This document shows positions 22,121-30,113 of a DNA stretch of 40,429 bases, piece after piece. The stretch is taken from IMG/VR virus record IMGVR_UViG_3300010885_047290, positions 1-40,429 of that record. One strand, 5' to 3'. The DNA comes from a virus. The notes under the pieces were generated by a model. That model made no database searches and had not been told where the DNA came from. It saw only the letters and a program-made list of their open reading frames with translations. The position numbers were made by a program, and so were the translations under genes. Each line of letters begins with the position of its first letter. Within the stretch, counting starts at the first letter, position 1.

Positions 22121-22836
22121 ACATAATTATCTCCGCCAAAACCGCCAGCGAGCGATTTGTATGTTTCAGAATTCCATTTTTTCCCGGGAGCGGACAGCAT
22201 CCATTCCTCGGTGACTTCCCAGTCTCGGCCTCGCTTGCTAATTTTCGGCGGCATAATCAGCCAGTTCCGACTTTTCGGAGTTGGAAGCCCTTTGGGCAAT
22301 TTCTCGCGGATCGTCATAACTGCCTCAATCTGTCGCAATGGGAAATTGCGCGTCATATAGCTCCGACGAAACACAACCATGAAAACCCGGTAGGTTTTGG
22401 TTCCGAGTAGCGGGTTGGCCACCTGCTCGCTTTGCTTTGCCTGGCTCAACCCCTTTCTTGAAATGTTGCCTCGCGGAATCTGCTCCGCCCATTCGACCTG
22501 CCCGTTAACGATTGTTCCTCCGTATTTTTCGGCGAGTGTGGGCCAGTCAGGGTGGTTTGCGTAACTATCCTCCTGGAATGAGGTGTCGAATTCGTAGGTG
22601 CTGGCCTCCTCTTCGCCTTTTTTCCCCTGCGTGCCTTCGTATCGAATTCGGACCTCATAGCCTCCCGTTTCGACCTGGGAAATTGACCGAGAAAATTCCG
22701 GGAGGCCGAACGGGTTGCCACCGGAAATCGTCAGAGCCTCGTTGATGGTCTCGCAATACATTGGGACCTCTGCGGTTATGAGGCCGCGCTCATCTACGTT
22801 GGCGCTGAACCCCTGAATCTGAAATGAATTAGGCAT
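22117..22836 (-). CDS. Tail protein downstream of the tape measure (distal-tail-like position)
   Basis: A 239-residue protein starting MPNSFQIQGFSANVDERGLI. Mixed alpha/beta with a basic Trp-rich C-terminus (PPKISKRGRDWEVTEEWMLS). It comes directly after the tape measure gene, where distal tail proteins are normally encoded, but no Dit signature was recognised. Coupled by ATGA to the next tail gene. Confidence 0.55.
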   Translation of the reverse strand: MPNSFQIQGFSANVDERGLITAEVPMYCETINEALTISGGNPFGLPEFSRSISQVETGGYEVRIRYEGTQGKKGEEEASTYEFDTSFQEDSYANHPDWPTLAEKYGGTIVNGQVEWAEQIPRGNISRKGLSQAKQSEQVANPLLGTKTYRVFMVVFRRSYMTRNFPLRQIEAVMTIREKLPKGLPTPKSRNWLIMPPKISKRGRDWEVTEEWMLSAPGKKWNSETYKSLAGGFGGDNYV

Positions 22837-22838
22837 AA

Positions 22839-24629
22839 TTACGGGTAGGCGAACACGGCCCCTCTTGGGATCTCGACAGTAACTGGTTTCGGTTTGGACG
22901 TGTTGGCCTCAATTTTTTCGAGGGCAGATTTCATTTCCTGCTGCGTCGCCGTTTGTTTCGCGTTTTCGGCCAGGATCATGTCGTTGACGCTTCTCCCAGC
23001 GAGCCAATTCAGGCTTTGCGCTAAACTCATGATGCCGGTCGGCTTTGGAACCGCCGCGGGTTTTGTCGCGCCGCCCAGCAGCTCGGCAGGACTGGGCATG
23101 CCGCCCATCAGTTCATTTGTCGTTTTGACGACCGACGGCGCAGCCTCGGCAACAGTCGCGGGCATTCCCGCGAGAAACTCCTGCTCGGCCTTCCGGGCAG
23201 CCAGCTTTTGTTCGCGGTTGCGCCGATATGTGCGCTCCTGCTGTTTTCCCGCTAACCTGTCATTTTTGGTCAGATCGTTGATTAGCATTTGCGTCCGATC
23301 GTTTTGTTCCTTGATCGCATCTGCCGAAAATACGGGCGTCTGATTTTCGCCGAATTGTTTGATTGTTTTGGCAGGATCGAAATCCTCTCCTGCGTTTCGC
23401 AGGTTGATGCTAGCGTCGTTAATCGCTTTTGAGGCCGCTTTGGCTGAATCCCCAAGCGGACCCCACATACCCGTCAAAGGATCAATAACCGATTTGATCG
23501 ATCCAAGGATGCCGCGAATCATGCCGATCAGACCATCAGCCATGCCATTAATGATCGCGCCTAGCAGCGGTCCGAACGCTAGAGCGGCCTTTCGCAGCCC
23601 CTCCATTAGGGCGTTAGCTGCGCTCATCATTGCCGACACGAGCGCGGACTTAACGATGTCCGCAACTGGAACAATGATGGACCCAATCGCCTCTGGGATG
23701 CCCTTCGACCAATCGGTCGAATCAATGATGTCCGTGAGCGTCGAACTAACCGAATTCAGAACGCTGCCTAGTGCCGCGCCCATCGCCTCGGCCTCGCCCT
23801 TCATTGATCGGATCAGACCGATGACCTGAGCGATCCATGGCCGAATCGCATCGTTGATGGGCGTTCCGAACGCGATCTGAATTTGGGTATAGACCTCATC
23901 TAAAGTCGAAAGGAGACCCGTCGTCGTTTGGGAGATCCGTTTGTTCATGCCCGAAAACCTGCCGCCTTCAGAGGTAACGTCGATGAAAGCTTGCTTAACT
24001 TCGTCGGCAGAAATTCCGCCAGCTTCCATCCGCTTTCTAAGTTCCATCATGGACTCGCCGGTCCTGATCGAGATTTGCTGCAACGGGTTGAATCCGGCGT
24101 TGATGAGCTGGAGGTTATCCTGGCCCATCAACCTGCCAGCTGCGCTGATCTGCCCGAATGCCAGAGCGATTCGTTGGAGTTTTTCGGAGGAACCGCCAGC
24201 GATGGACGTTAGGCTGTCCAATATATTGACCACGCCTTTGGTCTCCACTCCGAACCCGACCAATGTGGACATTGCCTGGCCGACATCGGCGAACGTAAAC
24301 GGAGTGATCTCGCTAAGGGCCCTTAGGTCGGCGATCATTTTGTCGGCGTCCTCTTTGCCTCCTAGCATGACCTCCAGGGAGATCTGCGTTGTCTCGAACT
24401 GCATCGCTTTCTGGACCGACTGGCCCAACTGCGATTGAACGGTTGATGCAAGTTGTTGCACTCCGTTGGTTAAGGCTGAAAAGAGGCCCGTAACAGCTCC
24501 CGCGCCTAAAACGCCACCCATGACGTCCAGCATGTTTGGAGCTTTAAACCCCTTGACGGCAGTGCTGACCTTTTTGAGACCGGGCGTGACGTTGTCCTTG
24601 AAATTTGCGCTAACCGTAAAAGCGGCCAT
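22839..24629 (-). CDS. Tape measure protein
   Basis: A 596-residue protein. The N-terminus (NFKDNVTPGLKKVSTAVKG) and LEVMLGGKEDADKMIADLRA, SEITPFTFADVGQAMSTLVG and FGQISAAGRLMGQDNLQLIN are classic tape-measure features. A hydrophobic Ala/Gly/Ile-rich middle (about 330-400) is followed by a Lys/Glu-rich coiled coil. By the usual 0.15 nm per residue the tail would be roughly 90 nm, fitting a siphovirus. The start shares one base with the upstream stop (TAATG). Confidence 0.92.
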   Translation of the reverse strand: MAAFTVSANFKDNVTPGLKKVSTAVKGFKAPNMLDVMGGVLGAGAVTGLFSALTNGVQQLASTVQSQLGQSVQKAMQFETTQISLEVMLGGKEDADKMIADLRALSEITPFTFADVGQAMSTLVGFGVETKGVVNILDSLTSIAGGSSEKLQRIALAFGQISAAGRLMGQDNLQLINAGFNPLQQISIRTGESMMELRKRMEAGGISADEVKQAFIDVTSEGGRFSGMNKRISQTTTGLLSTLDEVYTQIQIAFGTPINDAIRPWIAQVIGLIRSMKGEAEAMGAALGSVLNSVSSTLTDIIDSTDWSKGIPEAIGSIIVPVADIVKSALVSAMMSAANALMEGLRKAALAFGPLLGAIINGMADGLIGMIRGILGSIKSVIDPLTGMWGPLGDSAKAASKAINDASINLRNAGEDFDPAKTIKQFGENQTPVFSADAIKEQNDRTQMLINDLTKNDRLAGKQQERTYRRNREQKLAARKAEQEFLAGMPATVAEAAPSVVKTTNELMGGMPSPAELLGGATKPAAVPKPTGIMSLAQSLNWLAGRSVNDMILAENAKQTATQQEMKSALEKIEANTSKPKPVTVEIPRGAVFAYP

Positions 24630-25369
24630 TAGCTCATCTCTCCTTTCATCTCCTTAACCATCTCTTTTGCCAGATAGCTGTCAATTTGCCGCTTCATCGC
24701 GTTTGCTTGCATCGCCATCGCGATGTAAACACCTCGCTGAAAGTTGAACTGCTCCGACGCATGGTCAATACCGTTGGTTGCCCTGAATTTGACTCCTCCG
24801 CGCCCGCCGACTTCGAGGACGACCGAACCCGGCGAGGAGTGTCGCTTGACCCATGCAGGTACGCGAACCCGGAGGCGATTGGATGCGCTGTTCCATCCCG
24901 CCGCGAGCTTGCCGACATGATTTTGTTTTTTTTTGATATAGGCCCGCAAAATTGCCCGTGTCACCGGCACCTTGTCCTTCCGGTTCCGGGCTCTCGTCCG
25001 GCCCTTTTTGTTCCTGGCTCCTTTGTGGAGTCGTTCGAGATCCGATTCGGTCGCGATAGGTTTGAGCCTCCGAATCTGACGCTCGGATCCGACCGGCCGG
25101 AACACGTTGAGGATGTCATTTTTTACGCTCCGGGTTCCGCGAGTCTTCGGTTTTGTCGGTTTAATGATCTGCCCTGGCTCGTCGGTGTTTTGACTGCCGC
25201 TGATGTCAGCGACTCTACCTGGCGGAGTGATGGCCACCAGCCGAGCCACAAACCCCCTAAACGACCGTTCAGCGACCCTCTGGGCTCCGAACTTGCTGGT
25301 CCGCTGCATACGGAAAAGCTGCTCCTCGAATCGCCTCGTCTCAACGGTCATCGTCACGCCTCTAGCCAT
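24629..25369 (-). CDS. Basic tail/neck protein, 246 residues
   Basis: Very basic, Arg/Lys-rich (RARNRKDKVPVTRAILRAYI, KKKQNHVGKLAAGW). Starts MARGVTMTVETRRFEEQLFR. It has a clear Shine-Dalgarno (GGAGGA 4-5 nt before ATG). The plan resembles HK97-gp10-like minor tail proteins (KLAAGWNSA, N-terminal helix pair), but this is weak. It sits between the tail assembly chaperone and the tape measure. Confidence 0.5.
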   Translation of the reverse strand: MARGVTMTVETRRFEEQLFRMQRTSKFGAQRVAERSFRGFVARLVAITPPGRVADISGSQNTDEPGQIIKPTKPKTRGTRSVKNDILNVFRPVGSERQIRRLKPIATESDLERLHKGARNKKGRTRARNRKDKVPVTRAILRAYIKKKQNHVGKLAAGWNSASNRLRVRVPAWVKRHSSPGSVVLEVGGRGGVKFRATNGIDHASEQFNFQRGVYIAMAMQANAMKRQIDSYLAKEMVKEMKGEMS

Positions 25370-25587
25370 TGTTCCTCCGTAGCGTCAACCAGTGCCTCGA
25401 GCCTCCCTAGCATGGCCTCGCCATCCTCTGAAGGCGCTACAGTCCAGGCCATCGCGGCCCTGAGGGCGCAATGGTAGTATTGGAGGGCCCGAGGGAGCGG
25501 CAGGTCCCAAAGAAGGAAGGATTCCGGCCAACTCGTTTCTTTGGCCAGGCTGAATACGATCGATGCCGTCCAGCCTGGCTCAACTAT
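25354..25587 (-). CDS. Tail assembly chaperone, -1 frameshift extension (GT-type)
   Basis: This is the downstream frame reached from the 25988 gene by a -1 shift. The slippery heptamer CCCAAAA (25593-25587) lies just before the zero-frame stop TAG (25586-25584) and follows the X-XXY-YYZ rule. The extension reads IVEPGWTASIVFSLAKETSW, then PESFLLWDLPLPRALQYYHC, to EEQWLEA, about 77 residues, with its stop inside the next gene. This matches the G/GT arrangement of siphovirus tail chaperones, which helps assemble the tail tube around the tape measure. Confidence 0.85.
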   Translation of the reverse strand: MVEPGWTASIVFSLAKETSWPESFLLWDLPLPRALQYYHCALRAAMAWTVAPSEDGEAMLGRLEALVDATEEQWLEA

Positions 25588-25988
25588 TTTGGGCTGTTCG
25601 CCTCCGGTTTGTCGCCAGGCTTGGCCTCGACATCAACGCTCGCCGCGGCGGCCATCTCGGCCAGTCGTTGGATCTCAATCATGAGGTCCGGCAGATCGGA
25701 AACAGCCAGACCGAACTCGAACTCGGAGACCTCATCCTCATAACAGCCCGACCGGATCGCCAAGAGAACCCGTTGAAGCGGCTGGCTCTGCATCCAGGCG
25801 AAGGTGACGATCTGGCGCTGCTTTTCGTCATCAGTCAGACCGTCGTCGCCTTCCAGAAACAGGGTCAGGTTGAGTTTCCGGCACAACGATAGAGTGCCCA
25901 ACGAAAACGGTCGCAGGGTAACGGTTCCCACTTTTGCTGCGGCTGGTTCGCAAAAAGCGGATTCAATGTCGGATTCGCGTTTGGTCAT
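25584..25988 (-). CDS. Tail assembly chaperone (G-type)
   Basis: A 134-residue zero-frame protein starting MTKRESDIESAFCEPAAAKV, with ETFELGLAV-like helices and a charged C-terminus (AKPGDKPEANSPK). It is the short partner of the frameshift pair. Its last codons contain CCCAAAA followed by TAG. It lies two genes ahead of the tape measure, as expected. The start overlaps the upstream stop as ATGA. Confidence 0.8.
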   Translation of the reverse strand: MTKRESDIESAFCEPAAAKVGTVTLRPFSLGTLSLCRKLNLTLFLEGDDGLTDDEKQRQIVTFAWMQSQPLQRVLLAIRSGCYEDEVSEFEFGLAVSDLPDLMIEIQRLAEMAAAASVDVEAKPGDKPEANSPK

Positions 25989-26428
25989 AGATTTTGAAGG
26001 AGAGATTTGCGCGTTGCAGGGGGTGCATCTGCCGGAATGATAGCAAATCGATTCCGTTTGCGAACAAGCAGGGCTGGCTTGCGACCCTTGATTGCGCTCT
26101 GAAACCCTAAAAGCTGATCCGATTGGGCCCGGAGATAGCTGATCGGATGATCTGCGTTTGCTCGGATCCAGTCGTCATCGAGAAACCGCCTTCGGAACTC
26201 GGCGAACTCTACGCTTTCGGAGCCGAACATGCAGGCCACGCTGCCGTCGATTGACCAAACGTAGGAGCGCACCGGAGCGGCCTCGATCTCTTCGACATAA
26301 TCAACTAGCGCCTTGTCGGAGGCCAACTTGCCGCCCGAAATCAACCAGGCGGAAACCATTGCAGTTTCTCGCGAAAACAGAGGCGAACCGTTACCTCTGA
26401 CAAAGGCTATTTTTTGTCCGATTTTCAT
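25985..26428 (-). CDS. Hypothetical tail-region protein, 147 residues
   Basis: Starts MKIGQKIAFVRGNGSPLFSR. Contains RRRFLDDDWIRANADHPISY and ends APPATRKSLLQNL. No family was recognised; the position is between tube-like proteins and the chaperone. A dispersed 18-bp repeat lies in its last codons, and a 13-bp sequence shared with the region upstream of terS lies just before its start. Confidence 0.55.
   Translation of the reverse strand: MKIGQKIAFVRGNGSPLFSRETAMVSAWLISGGKLASDKALVDYVEEIEAAPVRSYVWSIDGSVACMFGSESVEFAEFRRRFLDDDWIRANADHPISYLRAQSDQLLGFQSAIKGRKPALLVRKRNRFAIIPADAPPATRKSLLQNL
26007..26024 (+). repeat. Dispersed 18-bp repeat, copy 2
   Basis: TTGCGCGTTGCAGGGGGT, identical to 38765-38782 and nearly identical to 21082-21100. 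Here it lies within the last codons of the 147-residue protein, so part of the conservation could be coding (APPATRK). Confidence 0.65.
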
Positions 26429-26435
26429 GCACCGA

Positions 26436-26448
26436 CGGGTAGCGCGAC
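26436..26448 (+). repeat. 13-bp intergenic repeat, copy 1
   Basis: CGGGTAGCGCGAC in the short gap before the 147-residue gene; the same 13 bases occur at 38897-38909, also between genes and in the same orientation. Confidence 0.4.
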
Positions 26449-26464
26449 CGGTTTATCCCGGTGC

Positions 26465-26794
26465 TCAGTCAGCCGCCGGATAGTTCGTTCCGCTGATATC
26501 CCACGAATTAAAATCCGTATTATTTTCCGTCAGGCTAACCGATGTTACAATTGTCGTTCCAGCAGAGAACAACCCATCAATTCCGTCTCCGGCGATTCCA
26601 ACGGCCAGACCGGCAGGAAGATCTCCGCGACCTGAGATAGAGAACTCGGTCACCGGGTCGTAGGCTTCCGCGTGACCAAATCCGCCGAGGTAGTTCATGA
26701 CCGAGGCGTTTTCGGTGCGAGTGGTTCGCTCAACCGATTGAGCGAGGCTATACTCGACCGATTGGATGCCAATGTTAGTGAGCGTTACGGGCAT
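26465..26794 (-). CDS. Tail-tube-like protein, paralog 2
   Basis: A 109-residue protein starting MPVTLTNIGIQSVEYSLAQS. It carries FSISGRGDLPAG and ends in NTDFNSWDISGTNYPAAD. It is a divergent paralog of the upstream 106-residue gene: SI-GRGD and a C-terminal (D/N)-F-..-(I/W)-..-T-.-Y-..-D ending are shared. Small beta-rich proteins before the tail chaperone usually form the tube, so a major tail protein role is likely. It starts one base after the upstream stop (TAACATG). Confidence 0.55.
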   Translation of the reverse strand: MPVTLTNIGIQSVEYSLAQSVERTTRTENASVMNYLGGFGHAEAYDPVTEFSISGRGDLPAGLAVGIAGDGIDGLFSAGTTIVTSVSLTENNTDFNSWDISGTNYPAAD

Positions 26795-26795
26795 G

Positions 26796-27116
26796 TTAGT
26801 CGATGTCTTGGTAGGCGGTTGCGGTGATCTCAAATTCCGGGAAATCGTCATTCGTTTCGCTTTGGCGGGCGGAGACGATTTTCAGGGCTCCGGCAGTAAA
26901 GGCGCCGGACGTTACTGCGCTCAATTCAGCGTCGCCGCGTCCGCGAATTGAAACGGAACGGGTAATCAACGGTTTCGGAACGGCAACAACAGTCGTTCCG
27001 ATTTCATTCCGGATCGTCGCGACCTCGATTGAGTCCTCTCTGGATGCCTCCTGAACGTATCCGCCGGATGGCGTCGTCAGGCCGAAATTTGTGTCAATGC
27101 CGAGGTGGGCTGCCAT
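26796..27116 (-). CDS. Tail-tube-like protein, paralog 1
   Basis: A 106-residue protein starting MAAHLGIDTNFGLTTPSGGY. Contains VSIRGRGDAELSAVTSG and ends FPEFEITATAYQDID. It is paralogous to the next gene. It is likely a virion protein of the tube or head fiber type. The leader has TTGACA 14 nt before ATG and no Shine-Dalgarno sequence. Confidence 0.55.
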   Translation of the reverse strand: MAAHLGIDTNFGLTTPSGGYVQEASREDSIEVATIRNEIGTTVVAVPKPLITRSVSIRGRGDAELSAVTSGAFTAGALKIVSARQSETNDDFPEFEITATAYQDID

Positions 27117-27139
27117 TTGTTGAGGAGGGTTGTCAACGC

Positions 27140-27523
27140 TCAGATCGCGAGGATCTGAGGCCAGGCCGCAGCAACGTCGAGGTCGAGAGCGTCCGCGACG
27201 AGGCCAACCAATGGATGATCGAATGGAAATTCAGGGGCGTGCTGCCAGCGGAGAATGGCCTCATCCTGCTCTGGTCCGGCAGCGATTGCTTGCCGAATTG
27301 TCGCCTCAATATCAGCCGAGGAAAGACCCTGACGGATCAGCCACACTTTGACCTGCCAGCTAGGTGCAGGCCCGAAAACGATCGGGCGAACCCACCGCGG
27401 AATGCCCGCTGCAACGGCATCCTCTTCCAGCATCTGGGTGCCGTTTTCGGGCGGCGTCCAGTCGTCATTTGCTAGGCTAACGCTAACGATTTGCCCGTAG
27501 GCGATGTGTGCAATTCGTCTCAT
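27140..27523 (-). CDS. XkdW-like / fiber-associated small protein
   Basis: A 127-residue protein. The stretch VKVWLIRQGLSSADIEATIR, then ILRWQHAPEFPFDHPLVGLV and ADALDLD, fits a widespread phage pattern (R-W-x-A-x-x-F-x-x-x-HPLV-x-x-L) found in small proteins next to tail fibers. It follows the Gly-rich adhesin by ATGA and may assist its folding. Family assignment is from memory. Confidence 0.55.
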   Translation of the reverse strand: MRRIAHIAYGQIVSVSLANDDWTPPENGTQMLEEDAVAAGIPRWVRPIVFGPAPSWQVKVWLIRQGLSSADIEATIRQAIAAGPEQDEAILRWQHAPEFPFDHPLVGLVADALDLDVAAAWPQILAI

Positions 27524-28827
27524 AGATAGGCAATCACCAGCACGTAGCCCGGAGCGCCGTCGCCCCCTTTACCGGAATTGGTCCCGTTTAACGACGCGCC
27601 TCCTCCTCCTCCGCCCGCGCCAAACCCTCCGCCGTTGCCTCCATTATTTGCGCCGCCGCCGTTGCCCCCGCCGCCTCCGGTTCCGGCCCCTTTCCCAGCA
27701 TTGCCGTTTGTGCCAGCCGCGCCGCCTGAGAGCTGTCCGAGGGTCGCGTTGCCGATTATTCCGCCAGCAGATCCTGCGCTATTCGCGTTGCCACTGGTTA
27801 TGCCGCCGCCCGCACCGCCTCCCGTCGGAATCGACGGACCGGCTGCCGTAACGGTCCCGCCTACTCCGCCCGTGGCCGAAGCCGCAGCTCCGCCAGATCC
27901 GTTCAGGTTGGTCAGGCCAATATTGTTTCCGAGGCTAACCCCCGCGCCGCCGCCGCCACCGGTCCCGGATCCTCCGCCCGAGCCAAAACTTCCGCCACTT
28001 GCCCGAAAATCAGAAAATAGCGAAAACCCTCCATCGACCCCATTCGCACCAGAACTGCTGTCAGCCGTTTGAGCAGAGCCTCCAGTTCCTCCGGCTCCGA
28101 CGGTCACGCTAACAGTCGATCCTAGGTTAGTCGTCAACAGCCATCCCTCGGCAACGCAGCCAGCTCCGCCGCCACCGCCTCCAACCCGAGCCGATCCGGC
28201 AGCGCCTCGCCTACCTGCTCCGCCGCCACCTCCGCCACCAACTAACCGGACGAAAACGCGCTTGGCGACGCTAGGCGATGGATTTGTCCAGGTGCCGTCG
28301 GCTGTATAGAGCCTAACGTCTGTGAAGCTAACAGAGGCCCACGAACCGTCACCGCACAGAAAACTTGTTGTCTGGCCGCTCAATTTTGGGAGCAGCCCGT
28401 GCGCCGAGGTCGTTGCGTTTAGGCTTGTGTTGTCGCCGGGAAAAGCCAACTCATCGAGTTTAAACAATGCCTCGATCCCGTTGACCTGTGGCGCCAATGT
28501 CAGTCCGGCGGCGTTGAAATTAGTCTGATTCTGCCAAGGCGTTAGGCCAGTGTTTCCAGCGGTCTGGACGGGATCGCCGTTGTTCGGGTATTCGACCAAA
28601 TGCCATTGCTGACCCAACCGCACGATTTCGTTATACCCGCCAGCATAAGTTTTTGTCCAAATGGCGTTGGAGGCATTAGGCAGATAAGTTCCGACGCGGA
28701 TGTCATTGCCGCTGCCGCTGACCACGATATTGATCCTAAGATCGGAAAAATTGTGGGAGTGGCCAGTGGCAGCGAAACCTTTTAGCTGCCACTGGCTTCC
28801 AGTCCAAACTTGAGCGAGGTCGGGCAT
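27520..28827 (-). CDS. Glycine-rich tail adhesin
   Basis: A 435-residue protein. Residues 1-190 hold a GHSHNFSDL-type fiber start and a beta region. Residues about 190-435 are extremely Gly-rich (GGGGGGGAGRRGAAGSARVG, GGAAGTNGNAGKGAGTGGGG), ending PGYVLVIAYL. The TWTNPSPSVAKRVFVRLVGG entry and the YVLVIAYL end bracket a Gly-rich domain like those of phage tail fibers that form polyglycine helices and bind receptors. The plus strand under it shows a Pro-rich open frame, which is a shadow. It is likely the main receptor-binding candidate with the PPPSST protein. Confidence 0.75.
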   Translation of the reverse strand: MPDLAQVWTGSQWQLKGFAATGHSHNFSDLRINIVVSGSGNDIRVGTYLPNASNAIWTKTYAGGYNEIVRLGQQWHLVEYPNNGDPVQTAGNTGLTPWQNQTNFNAAGLTLAPQVNGIEALFKLDELAFPGDNTSLNATTSAHGLLPKLSGQTTSFLCGDGSWASVSFTDVRLYTADGTWTNPSPSVAKRVFVRLVGGGGGGGAGRRGAAGSARVGGGGGGAGCVAEGWLLTTNLGSTVSVTVGAGGTGGSAQTADSSSGANGVDGGFSLFSDFRASGGSFGSGGGSGTGGGGGAGVSLGNNIGLTNLNGSGGAAASATGGVGGTVTAAGPSIPTGGGAGGGITSGNANSAGSAGGIIGNATLGQLSGGAAGTNGNAGKGAGTGGGGGNGGGANNGGNGGGFGAGGGGGGASLNGTNSGKGGDGAPGYVLVIAYL

Positions 28828-29342
28828 TAGGCGATGACCGGCGGGTTCGTGTCAGGCTGGTAGAGCAGTTTGGTGGCCGACACTGCCTGACCAACGAACT
28901 GAATCAAGTTTCCGGTCGTCGTTGGAACCGATGCCTCGATAGTCAGTCCGCCAGCGGTCGCGGAGAGGTAGTAGCGTCCTCCGACAGTTAGAGACGTTAG
29001 CCCGGTAATCGCGCCATCATGGAAAACCATAGCATTCGCTGGACTGGTAACTCCGGCCAACACGTAACCGTCGGCCCGTTTTGACGAGGAGGTTGCGTCA
29101 GCTTTTCGGACCTTGAGAGTGCCAGAATCAGCCCAAATATTTACGAGGTCGCCAGCTGCTAGGTTCTCGCTTGCTGGCAGGGTAGTTGTGTCCGCCAGCT
29201 GATTCGGGAGCATGGACGAATCGATTTCGCCGGAATTGTTAAGGGCAACAGGTTTCCCAGCATCGGCTGCTCCGGCTGAGGTCTGGAGGAACGATTTGAG
29301 TTTTTGACCCCCATCCCAGGTCTGATATTTTTCCAGAGGCAT
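28827..29342 (-). CDS. Fiber protein with DGYVLAG/GLTxGxxYYLS beta domain
   Basis: A 171-residue protein. A short N-terminal region (KYQTWDGGQKLKSFLQTSAG) is followed by a beta domain: KRADGYVLAGVTSPANAMVF, GAITGLTSLTVGGRYYLSA, then TTTGNLIQFVGQAVSATKLL. The same domain forms the C-terminus of the gene upstream. Such domains are common on phage heads and fibers. It shares the TAATG junction with the Gly-rich adhesin. Confidence 0.6.
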   Translation of the reverse strand: MPLEKYQTWDGGQKLKSFLQTSAGAADAGKPVALNNSGEIDSSMLPNQLADTTTLPASENLAAGDLVNIWADSGTLKVRKADATSSSKRADGYVLAGVTSPANAMVFHDGAITGLTSLTVGGRYYLSATAGGLTIEASVPTTTGNLIQFVGQAVSATKLLYQPDTNPPVIA

Positions 29343-29351
29343 TTGATTATA

Positions 29352-30113
29352 TTAGGTTGCTGAAATAGGACTGTCAATTTCGACTAGAATGACATCGGTC
29401 GAAATCGACCGACCGAGGAACTGAATGATGCCTGACGCAGTGCTAGGGTTGAGCGTCGGCTGACCGTTTGCGCCGAGGTAATAGTCCCGATCTGCCGTCA
29501 ATCCGGCCAGCCCGTCGAGGCGGCCTTGACGATAGACCCGCACGCTGTCGCCTGAGACAACCGCCTGCTTAATGTAACCCATTGCAGGCAGGCTGGAACC
29601 TGCGTTGGCGTAGGATGCGCTGGATCCTGACAGGTATACAAACCGCCCGCCCGATAGGTTCGCGGCGGCATCGAAATAGTCATCGGTCGCAGGCTCCGGC
29701 CATGGCGCCGCCTCAACGTCCGTTTCGAGTCCGCAGATCAGCCGAATCGTGTGCGTCCACGAATCATCGGTCTGGCTCTCAGATGAATCCTGGATGGCGA
29801 TTCCGCGAAAAGCTGCTACTGGCGCAAGGGCGGTGAGCAGAGTTCCGAAATTCTGCGACCGGATCGGCTCCATCACTTCCGCTGCGACGTTTCTGTAGGC
29901 GCTTAACGAAGCGTGAAAGGCAGGGCCTCCGATGAGAATTTCAACCGTTGCTCTATGAAGCTGATAGAGGACAAATTCGATTTGCGGGACTGTTACGACA
30001 ATCGCCAAATCGGTCACATCCATCTCCGCCGCAGAACTGCCGGTATAGATTGGAGCCGAATTGACCAGGCCGCCGATCCACGTTGCGAATGCCGATTCGA
30101 CCTGCGAGTTCAT
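29352..30113 (-). CDS. Tail terminator/completion-like protein fused to a beta domain
   Basis: A 253-residue protein. Residues 1-145 (MNSQVESAFATWIGGLVNSA, LHRATVEILIGG, DDSWTHTIRLICGLE) resemble small tail-completion proteins. Residues 150-253 (LSGGRFVYLSGSSASYANAG, GLAGLTADRDYYLGANGQ, SGIIQFLGRSISTDVILVEI) form the beta domain also present in the next gene. The fusion of a neck protein with a fiber-like domain is unusual. Coupled by ATGA upstream. Confidence 0.5.
   Translation of the reverse strand: MNSQVESAFATWIGGLVNSAPIYTGSSAAEMDVTDLAIVVTVPQIEFVLYQLHRATVEILIGGPAFHASLSAYRNVAAEVMEPIRSQNFGTLLTALAPVAAFRGIAIQDSSESQTDDSWTHTIRLICGLETDVEAAPWPEPATDDYFDAAANLSGGRFVYLSGSSASYANAGSSLPAMGYIKQAVVSGDSVRVYRQGRLDGLAGLTADRDYYLGANGQPTLNPSTASGIIQFLGRSISTDVILVEIDSPISAT

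Noticed and set aside
27578-28072. Long plus-strand Pro-rich open frame under the Gly-rich adhesin
   Set aside because: It is the complement of Gly codons (GGN read as CCN) and so is a shadow of the adhesin gene.
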